Below, piece by piece: positions 1 to 8,114 of a stretch of DNA of 64,000 bases. Under the pieces are notes generated by a model. It was not told the DNA's origin, ran no database searches, and was given only the letters and a program-made list of their open reading frames with translations. The DNA comes from Croceicoccus marinus (GTDB taxonomy: Bacteria > Pseudomonadota > Alphaproteobacteria > Sphingomonadales > Sphingomonadaceae). Positions within the stretch are counted from its first letter, which is position 1. Each line of letters opens with the position of its first letter. Made by a program: the position numbers and the translations under genes. Location: contig NZ_CP019604.1 in the NCBI RefSeq assembly GCF_001661675.2, forward strand, positions 124,001-188,000, read 5' to 3'.

Positions 1-500
1 GACAAGAAATTTCCGAGAGTCTTCTCCTCGTCAAGGAGCATTTCAGGCTTAATATCGAACATCGTGGTTGTCGATGCTTGCGGATCACAGTCAATCACAA
101 GCACCTTGTAGCCGTGGAGCGCAAGGTAATCGGCGAAATGCTTGGTAATCGTCGATTTGCCGACGCCGCCTTTAAAGTTCTGGACGGCTATAACCACCGC
201 GTCTTCGTGATCGGCTTTCCCGGGATGTATTCCCAAAGATTCGCGGATCTGAGTCAAATCCTCAAGCGTGTAGAAACGTCGGCCGTTGGCTAATTGTTTT
301 GGGGCCGCCAGACGGCCTTCCTTCTCTGCCTTGGCCAGAGCTTCAGGCGTACGCCCGACCAGTTCGGCGGCGACACCCGGCCCGAATGTCATGTCGAGAA
401 CTTTCCGTTCCTCAGGATCAAATACGATTTTTTTGACCCGATCGCTCATCTCTTCGCATGAACGGGTAATTCCGCGCAACGTGTTTACGATGTACGACAT
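1..500 (-). CDS. Plasmid partition ATPase RepA/ParA (3' end off window)
   Basis: Translating the minus strand from the ATG at 498-500 gives about 166 residues that run off the left edge. The N-terminal part resembles the DNA-binding region of repABC-type RepA proteins (NGRRFYTLEDL at about residues 72-82). It is followed by a deviant Walker A motif FKGGVGKST and the ParA signature LVIDCDPQAS. In this family the ATPase segregates low-copy plasmids together with a ParB-like partner, which would lie beyond the window edge. The ATG at 500 gives the longest frame; an internal ATG 17 codons later is an alternative. This gene is the main evidence for a plasmid backbone. ParA homologues also occur on integrative elements, so replicon identity remains an inference. 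Confidence 0.85.
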   Translation of the reverse strand, partial: MSYIVNTLRGITRSCEEMSDRVKKIVFDPEERKVLDMTFGPGVAAELVGRTPEALAKAEKEGRLAAPKQLANGRRFYTLEDLTQIRESLGIHPGKADHEDAVVIAVQNFKGGVGKSTITKHFADYLALHGYKVLVIDCDPQASTTTMFDIKPEMLLDEEKTLGNFL

Positions 501-862
501 CGGCACTTGGCTCCCTGTGAATCAGTTCCGATGACTCGGTTTGGATTTAGACAGCAGGAATGGGTCCGAAAGTCAAACCTGTGCTATTTGGGGTGTTGAA
601 AAGCAAACGAGGAGCCAGACCAAACGTCGTCTGCCAACTTGGAAGATCTGCGAGCCCATACTAGCGATTGAACGCGCGTCCCGATGCCGATGTGCGAACG
701 CTACAGACGGAGGCATCGGTGGCTTTAGGCGGTGCTGGTGGAATTGAGCGGGGCCGCTGGCATTAAATGGCGTATGATGAGATCGCCAATTGCGGCTGTG
801 TTACTCATAATCGCGAAGCCGCTTTAAGACGCGTTTTGCTGACGTTTCCGGCTCTCAGCCTG
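501..862. other. Intergenic region upstream of the partition gene
   Basis: This 362-bp stretch lies upstream of the partition ATPase gene and downstream of sbcC. The short plus-strand frames here have no recognisable protein character. I looked for obvious iterons or a clear palindromic partition site and saw none. The promoter of the partition gene should lie near its right part, but no convincing -35/-10 pair was picked out. Confidence 0.4.
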
Positions 863-3800
863 CTACCCAGAAACAACCTCCAACCGACTGCGTCCCGGTG
901 AAAGCTCCTCAACCAGAATCTTCACAGGAATACGCTCTTTCAATTCCTCGACATGGCTGATGACACCGACGCGGCGCCCGGTCGCGTGCAGGTTTTCAAG
1001 GACTGATAATGCTTGCCCCAAACTTGCCGGATCGAGCGAGCCAAAACCCTCGTCGATAAACAGGCTCTCGATCCGGACACCGCGTCCGCTACTCATTTCC
1101 GCAAGGCCCAGCGCAAGGGCGAGACTGACGAGGAAGCGTTCGCCGCCCGACAGATTGTGAAGGCCGCGAACCTGGCCTGCCAGATCGTGATCCACGACCT
1201 GGATCACCATATCGCCGCCGCCGCCGCGCTGCAGGGCATAGCGTGGCTTCAGATCGGACAATCGCGCATTGGCGGCGACAAGCAGACGGTCCAGCGTCAG
1301 CCCTTGTGCATAACGGCGGAAGCGGTTGCCGTTCGCATCCCCGATCAAGCTGCCCAGCTTGAGCCAGGGTTCAGCCTCTTTTTGCCAAGCGGCATGCCGG
1401 GCGCGCAGCGCTGCAGTGCGGCTGCGCAGACTATCGTCGCTGGCGATCCTGCCGTCGATTTCGCTTTTGCGTTCTTCCGCGGCACGACGCTCGGAATTGG
1501 CCTGCTGAAGGGCTTCGATCAGAGCATCCCCCAAGAGGGCAGGGCGGTCGCTTGCCTTGTGCAGAGCCAGATCGCCCCGGCGCCCTTGCAGCGCAGCCTG
1601 CGCGCCGGTGACCGCATCCGAAAGGGCCTGAAGCGCTAGCTCCTCCGCTTCCCGGTCGCCTTCGTTCGCACCGGCAGATTCAATCTCTGTGGCGGTCAGC
1701 TCACTGCGTGCCAACGCAGCGGAGAAGTCGGTGGATTGCTGCTCGGCACTATTGCTGAGCCGGGCGGCTTCGTCACGAGTGACCTCCACTGCCGACTTGG
1801 CCGAGGCCTGTGCCGTTTGCACCTCGCCCAGCTTCTGACGAGCCGTATCCCGATCATTAGTAGCGGCGGATACGCGATTTTGCAGATCGCTTTCCACCTC
1901 GACAACCGCTTTGCCCGAAAGCAAAGGTGCGCGCTCCTCCTCAAGCGCCCGCTTGTCCGCACTGACGCTGTCGCCTTCGCCTTTCTGACTGTCCTGCCGC
2001 GTGCGCGCCACGTTCAGTGCAGTCTGCGTCTCTTCGCGCGCTGCACGAAGGCGGGGGAGGGCGCTCGCGGCGCTCTCGTGCGCAGCCTGAGCGTCATTCC
2101 ATGCTGAAATCTGGCCTTCCAGCCAGCTTTGCGCATCGCCCAGTTGTTGCCAGCCTGCTTCCATGCCGGGCAGGATGTTCAACCTTCGATCCAAGTCTTC
2201 ATCAATGCGCGCGAGCGCTGCCCTGTTCTGCGTTTCGCGCCCTGTCAGCGTAATGACGCGAGCACTAATGGCCTGAAGGGTCCTTTCCGCGTCCTCGGCG
2301 ACGGCACGGGCCGTTTCCAGCGCGGCCAATGCGGCTTGCTCCTTGCTGCGCGTCTGCTCCACGGCCTGCTGCAATCGCCTACCATTTGCCAATTGCTCCG
2401 AGACATTCTTTGTCTGGGATGCAACCAGCGCGTGCAAGTCGTCGTGCTCAGGCTCGATTCCGCAAGCGAGCGTGGCGTTGGCCAGCTGTTCCCATGCCTC
2501 GTCGCGCGCCTTGCCGAGCCTGGCAAGCCGTTCGCCATATTGCGTCACATCGGTCGCCAGCTGCGCGGCCTGGCTCTCGAAAGCGGTGATTTCGCTTTCG
2601 AGCGCGGCGTCGCGCCGTTCCATGTTCTTGAGTTTTGCCTCCAGTGCGTCGGCATGGCCGATGGCTTCGGATACGGGCGCATTTAAGAGTGCGGTCAGCG
2701 TAGCGGCTTCATGTTCGCTCGATCCGCATACAGGGCAAGGCTCTCCGGGTACCAGCGTATCGCGCAAATGCGCCGCAGCCGCATCGCCTGCCAACGACAC
2801 TCGGTCCGCGGTGGTGCGCGCACCCCGGGCCTCTGCTGTGAGCGCTGGGATGCGTTCTGCGAATATGGTCCTTTCATCGCGCGTATCGGCCAGTTTCTGC
2901 GCGGTTTGTTTCTGCCGGTTGCGGCGTTCGTCCAGCGCCTGACTGGCCTCGGACAGCTGGTTTGCAGCACTCTCCACCCCCCGAATGGCGGCGGGAATGA
3001 TCGAGAGGCGCCGATCCCGCTCGCGCAGCTCCTCAAGATGCTGTTCATTCGGTGCTGCCGCTTCAGCGTCTGCCAGCGCATGGCGGTCCGCAGCCAGCGC
3101 CTCTTGCGCCGCGCTCCGTGCCTCGGCGGCCTGCTTCGCACGCGTCTCATTCTGCTCAAGTTCGCTGCGCGCGTTGGCAAGTTCGGACCCGCTGCGCGCC
3201 AGCTGCTCCGTCAATTCGCGATGTTCTGCCAGATCCGCCCGGATTGCATCGCCTTCTCGCGCCAGACTGCGCAGCGCTTCGTGCTCGGTGATCCACTGAG
3301 TGCGGTTAGCCAGTTCGGCTTCGCAGTCCGCGAAAGCTGTATCGGCCGCGGCGAAATTCTCCTCCGCGTCCTCCAGATCCTTGGCCAGCGCGCGGCTGCG
3401 TTCATCGCTCTCGACTACGCGGCGGGTGAGATCGGCGATCCGCTCGTCCAGCGTCCGCGCCTTGGCGATTTCCGGTCGGAGGGCGTCGACTTCAATTTGT
3501 ACCTGCGCCAGAGCGGTCGTCGCCGTGTCTTCAGCTGTGACCGCAGTTTCCAGGGCAAGCGATTGTTTCGCAAGCCTCGCCTCTGCAATTCCGATCCGCT
3601 CCTTCGCCTCTCGCGCTTGGAGCGCCGCCTGCTGCATGGCGCGCCAAGATGGCACCAGCTGGGCTGCGCGCTTCGCTGCCGCTAAGGCGACCCGTCGCGG
3701 TTCAGCCTCGTCCTGCGCCTCTTGCGCGGCCGCTACGGCCTGCTCGGCATCCCGCACGGCGCCAGCCAGCTGCGTGCCGGTCTGATCCCAGCGCTGGGCT

Positions 3801-4564
3801 TCCTGCAAAGTCTCCAGCGCCTGTTGCGCGGTCGATAGTGCTTCGGCGGCCTCGGCGGCGCCGGCTTCGAGCTCGGCGCGTTCCACATCGTTTAGCCCGT
3901 CGAGCGCGCGGATCTGCTCGAGGATGCCGCGCTCCTCCAGCTTCAACTCACTGGCCTTCTGGCCCGCGAGCCGCCCCAGGCGGCTGTAGATGTCGGTACC
4001 GGTGAGTGTTTCCAGCAGTTCGGCCCGCTCGGAATCATTGGCGTTGAGGAATTTCTCGAACTCGCCTTGCGCCAGCACGACAGCGCGCCCGAACTGGTCG
4101 GGGGTAAGTCCGATCAACTTCTCGATCTTGTCCTTGATTATCGTGAGCTTGTCAGGACCGCCTTCGCCGCTCTCGAGATTGATGAGCGAGCGCTCGCGCT
4201 GCTTCAGCGTCCCCGTGCGGGCGCGTTCCACCGACCAGCGCGCCCGCCAGCGCGTTCCGCGCACTTCGAAGTCAGCCTCGGCAAAACAGGAATCGGCGCC
4301 GTGCCGCATGATGGCGCGCACGTCATTGGCCGACAGCTCGTCGCCCGTGCCGGTAATCTTCGAACCCGAACTGGTCGGCCCAAGCCGGGCCATCGTGTCA
4401 AACAGCGCCAGACCCATCGCATCGAGCAGCGTCGACTTTCCTGCACCGGTCGGGCCCGTGATGGCAAAGATCCCGGCGCTTTCCAGCGGCTCGGCGGTAA
4501 AATCGATGTCGAAGGGGGCTTCAAGGCTGGCGAGATTCTCGCCGCGGATGGCCAATATACGCAT
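863..4564 (-). CDS. sbcC: SbcC, ATPase subunit of the SbcCD DNA exonuclease
   Basis: This 1233-residue SMC/Rad50-like protein powers the SbcCD (Mre11-Rad50-type) nuclease, which opens DNA hairpins and processes protein-blocked ends. The N-terminus carries Walker A GPTGAGKST near residue 38. Two long Ala/Glu/Arg-rich coiled-coil arms flank a zinc-hook CPVC at residues 610-613. The C-terminus has the ABC signature LSGGERF and Walker B LFIDEGFGSLD. The length fits the family (about 1000-1250). The ATG overlaps the last base of the sbcD stop, so the two genes are translationally coupled in the usual D-then-C order. No disruption is visible. The antisense frames across it reflect strong third-position GC bias and are not genes. 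Confidence 0.97.
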   Translation of the reverse strand: MRILAIRGENLASLEAPFDIDFTAEPLESAGIFAITGPTGAGKSTLLDAMGLALFDTMARLGPTSSGSKITGTGDELSANDVRAIMRHGADSCFAEADFEVRGTRWRARWSVERARTGTLKQRERSLINLESGEGGPDKLTIIKDKIEKLIGLTPDQFGRAVVLAQGEFEKFLNANDSERAELLETLTGTDIYSRLGRLAGQKASELKLEERGILEQIRALDGLNDVERAELEAGAAEAAEALSTAQQALETLQEAQRWDQTGTQLAGAVRDAEQAVAAAQEAQDEAEPRRVALAAAKRAAQLVPSWRAMQQAALQAREAKERIGIAEARLAKQSLALETAVTAEDTATTALAQVQIEVDALRPEIAKARTLDERIADLTRRVVESDERSRALAKDLEDAEENFAAADTAFADCEAELANRTQWITEHEALRSLAREGDAIRADLAEHRELTEQLARSGSELANARSELEQNETRAKQAAEARSAAQEALAADRHALADAEAAAPNEQHLEELRERDRRLSIIPAAIRGVESAANQLSEASQALDERRNRQKQTAQKLADTRDERTIFAERIPALTAEARGARTTADRVSLAGDAAAAHLRDTLVPGEPCPVCGSSEHEAATLTALLNAPVSEAIGHADALEAKLKNMERRDAALESEITAFESQAAQLATDVTQYGERLARLGKARDEAWEQLANATLACGIEPEHDDLHALVASQTKNVSEQLANGRRLQQAVEQTRSKEQAALAALETARAVAEDAERTLQAISARVITLTGRETQNRAALARIDEDLDRRLNILPGMEAGWQQLGDAQSWLEGQISAWNDAQAAHESAASALPRLRAAREETQTALNVARTRQDSQKGEGDSVSADKRALEEERAPLLSGKAVVEVESDLQNRVSAATNDRDTARQKLGEVQTAQASAKSAVEVTRDEAARLSNSAEQQSTDFSAALARSELTATEIESAGANEGDREAEELALQALSDAVTGAQAALQGRRGDLALHKASDRPALLGDALIEALQQANSERRAAEERKSEIDGRIASDDSLRSRTAALRARHAAWQKEAEPWLKLGSLIGDANGNRFRRYAQGLTLDRLLVAANARLSDLKPRYALQRGGGGDMVIQVVDHDLAGQVRGLHNLSGGERFLVSLALALGLAEMSSGRGVRIESLFIDEGFGSLDPASLGQALSVLENLHATGRRVGVISHVEELKERIPVKILVEELSPGRSRLEVVSG

Positions 4565-5784
4565 CAGGCGTCCTCCTGCCGGGCCGCATCGACCAGTTCG
4601 GCAAAGGCAGACAGAAGCTCAGCGCCGGGATCGCCATGCCCCTGGCCGCGGTAGAGGGCAGAGAAGATCTCGGCGGGTTCCAACTCCTCGATCTGCTTGC
4701 CGTCCCACGGGGAGGGTTCCGCAGACTGATGGACCGATTGCCGCACGATCCGCGTCAGCCGTACAGGCAGGTCGCGGATGGCCTGGTGAATCTCATGCTG
4801 CAGGAACGGCTGCGGCCCATCGGTCGCGACGGTGATTTCGAGGAACGGCCAGAACTCGCGCGGCGTATCGGGATCGAGCTTAGCCGAAAGTGCGTGAAGC
4901 TCTTCCAGCACTTCGCTTAGCGGGGCGCTACCGCGATCCGGAACGGCGATGAACGGGGCAGGGCGGGGGATCGGCTCAAGCTCTACTTCTGCTGCACCTT
5001 CTGCGATGCGCACCACGGCGATGGAGTGGCGATATTCGCGCTCGGTTGCAGAAAAGGGGAAGGGCGAACCCGAATAGCGGATAGGGCAGGGGCCCTTGAT
5101 CTGCTGCGGGCGGTGCAAGTGCCCGAGCGCGACATAGGCGCAGCGACCATCGAACAGGCTCGATGCCTGCGCTTCCTCTCCGCCAACCAGAATATTGCGT
5201 TCCGATCGTTCGGAAATCTCGCCGCCGGCGACGTGTAAATGACCCATGACGATCAGCGGTAGACCGTCAGCGCGGCGGCAGCCCTCTTCGATGATGGCGG
5301 AATAGAGCCCGGACAGGCCCGCCGCGCCATAATCGCCGGGGCGGCAGAACGGCACGGCTGCCACAAGGGCAGAAGGGTCTCCGTTTGAGCCTGCTATCTG
5401 CGCGAAAAGGCGGTCGTGATCCACTTCGCCATCGCGGCGCGGCAGATTGCCGACAAGGTGGAGGCGCTGGCTGTCCACAAGCGCGCCGGGCAGGTCGACG
5501 CGGGCCGCACTGTCGTGATTTCCGCCGGTGATGACAATCTGCAGATCTGGCATCCGTGCCATCGCATCGCGCAGGAAGCGGAACAGGCGCTGGATCGCCG
5601 CGGTGGGCGGATTGGCCACGTCATAGATATCGCCTGCGATCAGCAGGCAATCGGCGCCCAACGCCTCGAGCCGGTCGAGCAGCCAGGCAAGAAACGCGTC
5701 ATGCTCCGCTTCGCGCGGATGGGCGTGGAGTTCGTGGCCGAGGTGCCAGTCTGAAGTGTGAACGATCGTTAGCGGTGTGGTCAT
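4564..5784 (-). CDS. sbcD: SbcD, nuclease subunit of SbcCD
   Basis: This is the Mre11-like calcineurin-fold metallophosphoesterase of the SbcCD complex, about 406 residues. Metal-binding motifs occur in the family order: TSDWHLGH near the N-terminus, IAGDIYD, GGNHDS, then MGHLHV and LGHLHRPQ. The start at 5784 gives MTTPLTIVHTSDW and is preceded by AGGA; the frame can be extended 14 codons upstream, but that part is not conserved in type. The stop overlaps the sbcC start by one base. The upstream region is shared with a divergent HEPN-like gene. Chromosomes usually carry sbcDC, so its presence beside a plasmid-type RepA is a little unusual and may point to a chromid or an integrated element. 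Confidence 0.96.
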   Translation of the reverse strand: MTTPLTIVHTSDWHLGHELHAHPREAEHDAFLAWLLDRLEALGADCLLIAGDIYDVANPPTAAIQRLFRFLRDAMARMPDLQIVITGGNHDSAARVDLPGALVDSQRLHLVGNLPRRDGEVDHDRLFAQIAGSNGDPSALVAAVPFCRPGDYGAAGLSGLYSAIIEEGCRRADGLPLIVMGHLHVAGGEISERSERNILVGGEEAQASSLFDGRCAYVALGHLHRPQQIKGPCPIRYSGSPFPFSATEREYRHSIAVVRIAEGAAEVELEPIPRPAPFIAVPDRGSAPLSEVLEELHALSAKLDPDTPREFWPFLEITVATDGPQPFLQHEIHQAIRDLPVRLTRIVRQSVHQSAEPSPWDGKQIEELEPAEIFSALYRGQGHGDPGAELLSAFAELVDAARQEDA

Positions 5785-5985
5785 TCCTGTCCTTTCGCCG
5801 CTCCGTGTAGGATTGCAAAACGACAAAACCGGTCATGCCCGCCGCTATGATGAATTTTCCACGAACTTATGCGGTAACGAGAGCATGTTCCCCCTTAAGC
5901 TGCGGAAATTTGGGCCTACCCCTTGGGATGTGCTGGAAATCGTACGCCTTTTGGCGCAATTTCCGGTCGCAAGGGGGAGTTGGAA

Positions 5986-6657
5986 TTGCCGCAGACCTAT
6001 CCGGCGGGACACCCGCTGCACGCCGCTAGTCTCAAGACAAAGCAGCGCGAACTCCGCGCCGGTTTTGCCGAGCCGTTGACGCTTCGCGTCCATCGCGCGC
6101 TTAGTTGGCTTCTGCGGGCCGAAAATGAAAACGACGATCAGGACGTACGCTTCATCTTGCTATGGATCGGCTTCAATGCTGCCTATGCAGGCAATCTCGA
6201 CGAGGCGCGCGAGCGCGACCATCTGCGCAACTTCTTCGAGACGATGGTGAAGCTCGATGGACAGAGCCGCATCTACAACATGGTGTGGCAGCGTTTCAGC
6301 CAGGAAATCCGCGTGCTGCTGGACAATAAGTACGTGTTCGCGCCGTTCTGGTCTTATCACAACGGTGCCGATGAGCATGCCGATTGGGCGGAGAAATTGG
6401 ACCGTGCCTACCATAATAGTCGACATGCGCTGGAGGCGCAGGACACGCCGCGGATTCTCTCCATCGTGTTCGACCGGCTTTATGTCCTTCGCAACCAGCT
6501 GGTGCACGGCGGGGCGACGTGGAACAGCAGTGTCAACCGCGATCAGGTCCGCGATGGTGCGGCGATTCTAAGCTGCTTGCTGCCGGTGTTCATTGATTTG
6601 ATGATGGACAACCCGGACGAGGAATGGGCGATGCCGCACTATCCGGTAGTAGAGTAA
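5986..6657 (+). CDS. HEPN-like domain protein, function unknown
   Basis: This is a predicted soluble protein of about 223 residues. Near the C-terminus it has the motif RNQLVHGG, which matches the Rx4-6H active-site pattern of HEPN ribonuclease domains and lies in a helical context. HEPN proteins are common as RNases in toxin-antitoxin and antiphage systems; whether this one is active is unknown. I chose the TTG at 5986 because GGGGGAG lies six bases upstream. A TTG at 5980 and one at 5923 are in the same frame, so the true start is uncertain. The next gene follows after 15 bp, so the two are probably co-transcribed. Confidence 0.6.
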   Translation: MPQTYPAGHPLHAASLKTKQRELRAGFAEPLTLRVHRALSWLLRAENENDDQDVRFILLWIGFNAAYAGNLDEARERDHLRNFFETMVKLDGQSRIYNMVWQRFSQEIRVLLDNKYVFAPFWSYHNGADEHADWAEKLDRAYHNSRHALEAQDTPRILSIVFDRLYVLRNQLVHGGATWNSSVNRDQVRDGAAILSCLLPVFIDLMMDNPDEEWAMPHYPVVE

Positions 6658-6672
6658 GAAGAGGGCTCGGCA

Positions 6673-7092
6673 GTGACCCAAATCTTACGGGATAGGCTCG
6701 CCCGCATGGCGCGCTTCGCGGACATTTTTCGCCGCAACGATTTCCAGTTTGGTGAGGAGAGCGAAGCTGCCTTCTCGGAGGACGGTGTGTCGATGATGTC
6801 GGCGAGCGATCTGACTCCGCATGCGATGGCATTCGTACAAATTTGCTATGACGATGATTGGATCCGGTCTGATATCGACTGGCCGGAATGGATGGATGGT
6901 GACGAGGCTGAAACCCTTCTCGGCAACCCGGCCTCGATCGCGAATTCATCAATAAATCAGCTGGAGCACATTCTGACGGCGTTGGTTCGCTGCGACCGGT
7001 TCAACGATGGCACGCTGGAGAGTGCCTTTCGGCGAGGCATACTGGCCGCGGTGGTTGTGCGTTGCGCCGAACTGGCAGTCGAGCAGAGCTGA
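6673..7092 (+). CDS. DUF6508-like hypothetical protein
   Basis: A 139-residue acidic protein starting with GTG behind a GAGGG ribosome-binding site. The central FVQICYDDDWIRSDIDWPEW and the later LVRCDRFNDGTL resemble the layout of DUF6508 proteins (an aromatic-rich core followed by VR-DRF-GxL). I recall that family from memory and did not search for it. No catalytic motif or membrane segment is visible. It sits 15 bp behind the HEPN-like gene and before a ParDE pair, so it may be an accessory or antitoxin partner of the HEPN protein, but nothing in the sequence proves this. Confidence 0.55.
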   Translation: MTQILRDRLARMARFADIFRRNDFQFGEESEAAFSEDGVSMMSASDLTPHAMAFVQICYDDDWIRSDIDWPEWMDGDEAETLLGNPASIANSSINQLEHILTALVRCDRFNDGTLESAFRRGILAAVVVRCAELAVEQS

Positions 7093-7106
7093 GGCCAAAG
7101 CTCATC

Positions 7107-7135
7107 TTGCCAAATATTGCCAAACCGCTCATATT
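7107..7135 (+). promoter_or_regulatory. Probable sigma70 promoter for the first ParDE module
   Basis: TTGCCA at 7107-7112 and CATATT at 7130-7135 are separated by exactly 17 bp. They lie just before the ParD start. The match to consensus is moderate. Confidence 0.4.
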
Positions 7136-7143
7136 CCGCACTA

Positions 7144-7368
7144 ATGGGAACGATGAACATCTCTCTACCCGATCAGCTGCGTGACTGGGTCGATGGTCAG
7201 GTCCAGGCGCGTGGCTATGGCAACACCAGCGAATATGTCCGCGAGCTGATCCGCCGCGACCGCGAACGCGAACGGCTGCGCGGGTTGCTGCTCGATGGTG
7301 CGCAGTCGCCGATTGGGCCGGTCGCAGACGAAGCTTTCTTCGACGGCTTGCGCGCCCGCGCATCCTGA
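7144..7368 (+). CDS. ParD-family antitoxin (module 1)
   Basis: A 74-residue ribbon-helix-helix antitoxin. MNISLPDQLRDWVD near the N-terminus forms the DNA-binding strand and helix. The segment GYGNTSEYVRELIRRD is the hallmark of the ParD/CopG antitoxin family. The variable C-terminal tail should bind and block the ParE toxin encoded 3 bp downstream, and the complex normally represses its own promoter. ATG codons at 7144 and 7153 are both possible; the first is used here. Confidence 0.88.
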   Translation: MGTMNISLPDQLRDWVDGQVQARGYGNTSEYVRELIRRDRERERLRGLLLDGAQSPIGPVADEAFFDGLRARAS

Positions 7369-7371
7369 CGA

Positions 7372-7710
7372 ATGGCCACGCGTCGCGTCGTCCTGCGCGA
7401 AGCGGCGCGCGGCGATCTGGAACAGGCAACCGACTGGCTGATGAGTGAATCAGGGCGCAATACAGCGGTCGCTTTCATCGATGCTGTGCAGGCCGCGATG
7501 CGCCGGATTATAGAACGTCCCGGAACCGGCTCTCCGCGGTGGTCGCATGAGCTGAACCTGCCCGGTCTGCGATCCATGCGGGTCAAGGGGCATGACTGGA
7601 TGGTCTTCTACATCACCCGTCACGACCATATCGATGTATGGCGAGTGCTGCATGGCGCGCGCGATATCGGCGGCGTCTTGGGCGATCCGAGTGAGGGTGC
7701 GGAGCACTGA
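7372..7710 (+). CDS. ParE/RelE-superfamily toxin (module 1)
   Basis: A 112-residue toxin of the ParE/RelE fold. It begins with the family-typical pattern RVVLREAARGDLEQATDWL. In the middle it has ERPGTGSPR, and near the end LRSMRVKGHDWMVFYI followed by a strand pattern ending in VLHGARDI. ParE toxins inhibit DNA gyrase. The gene lies 3 bp behind the antitoxin, the normal order for parDE. It is full length with no visible damage. Such modules stabilise plasmids and islands, which fits this region. Confidence 0.85.
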   Translation: MATRRVVLREAARGDLEQATDWLMSESGRNTAVAFIDAVQAAMRRIIERPGTGSPRWSHELNLPGLRSMRVKGHDWMVFYITRHDHIDVWRVLHGARDIGGVLGDPSEGAEH

Positions 7711-7791
7711 TCGATCCACTGAATCAGTTGGTCCGCACTGATTCAGAATTCCCGTTGGCCAAGCCCGCTGCCACTCGGCACCATCGCCCGC

Positions 7792-8058
7792 ATGGACCTG
7801 TGGGAGGACATCACCATTTATTGGGAAGCGCGTGATCCGGCGCGAAACATGACGCGGTTCTACCGTGTGTCCGTGTCGACCGACCTGTTCGGCGTAGCTA
7901 TTGTAGAGCGTGCGTGGGGTCGCTGCGGATCACGGCCCCGCAATATGCGGCAATCGTTTTCTTCGCGTGCCGATGCAGAGGCGGCAATGCGGCAGGTCTA
8001 TGCTCGAAGGGCAAGCGCACGGCAGCGGATCGGCACCGATTACAAAATGGTGGCGTGA
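7792..8058 (+). CDS. Stand-alone WGR-domain protein
   Basis: An 88-residue protein made almost only of a WGR domain. An FYRVSVSTDLFG strand is followed by VERAWGRCGSRPRN, which contains the diagnostic W-G-R, and then by FSSRADAEAAMRQVYARR. WGR domains bind nucleic acid ends or RNA in PARP proteins, and occur alone in bacteria. The gene lies 56 bp upstream of the tandem AAA+ ATPase on the same strand, so it may be a DNA-sensing or accessory subunit of that cassette. Similar single WGR proteins are also common beside repA or mobilisation genes, so the link is an inference. Confidence 0.8.
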   Translation: MDLWEDITIYWEARDPARNMTRFYRVSVSTDLFGVAIVERAWGRCGSRPRNMRQSFSSRADAEAAMRQVYARRASARQRIGTDYKMVA

Positions 8059-8114
8059 AGCGCCGAAAGTGAACTACGACCGGTTCTGCCGTCAGTCTGC
8101 GTCAAACCCGACCT

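Noticed and set aside
960..4835. Long plus-strand open frames opposite sbcC and sbcD
   Set aside because: They are antisense to clearly conserved genes, show Arg/Ala/Ser-rich shadow composition and have no family features.
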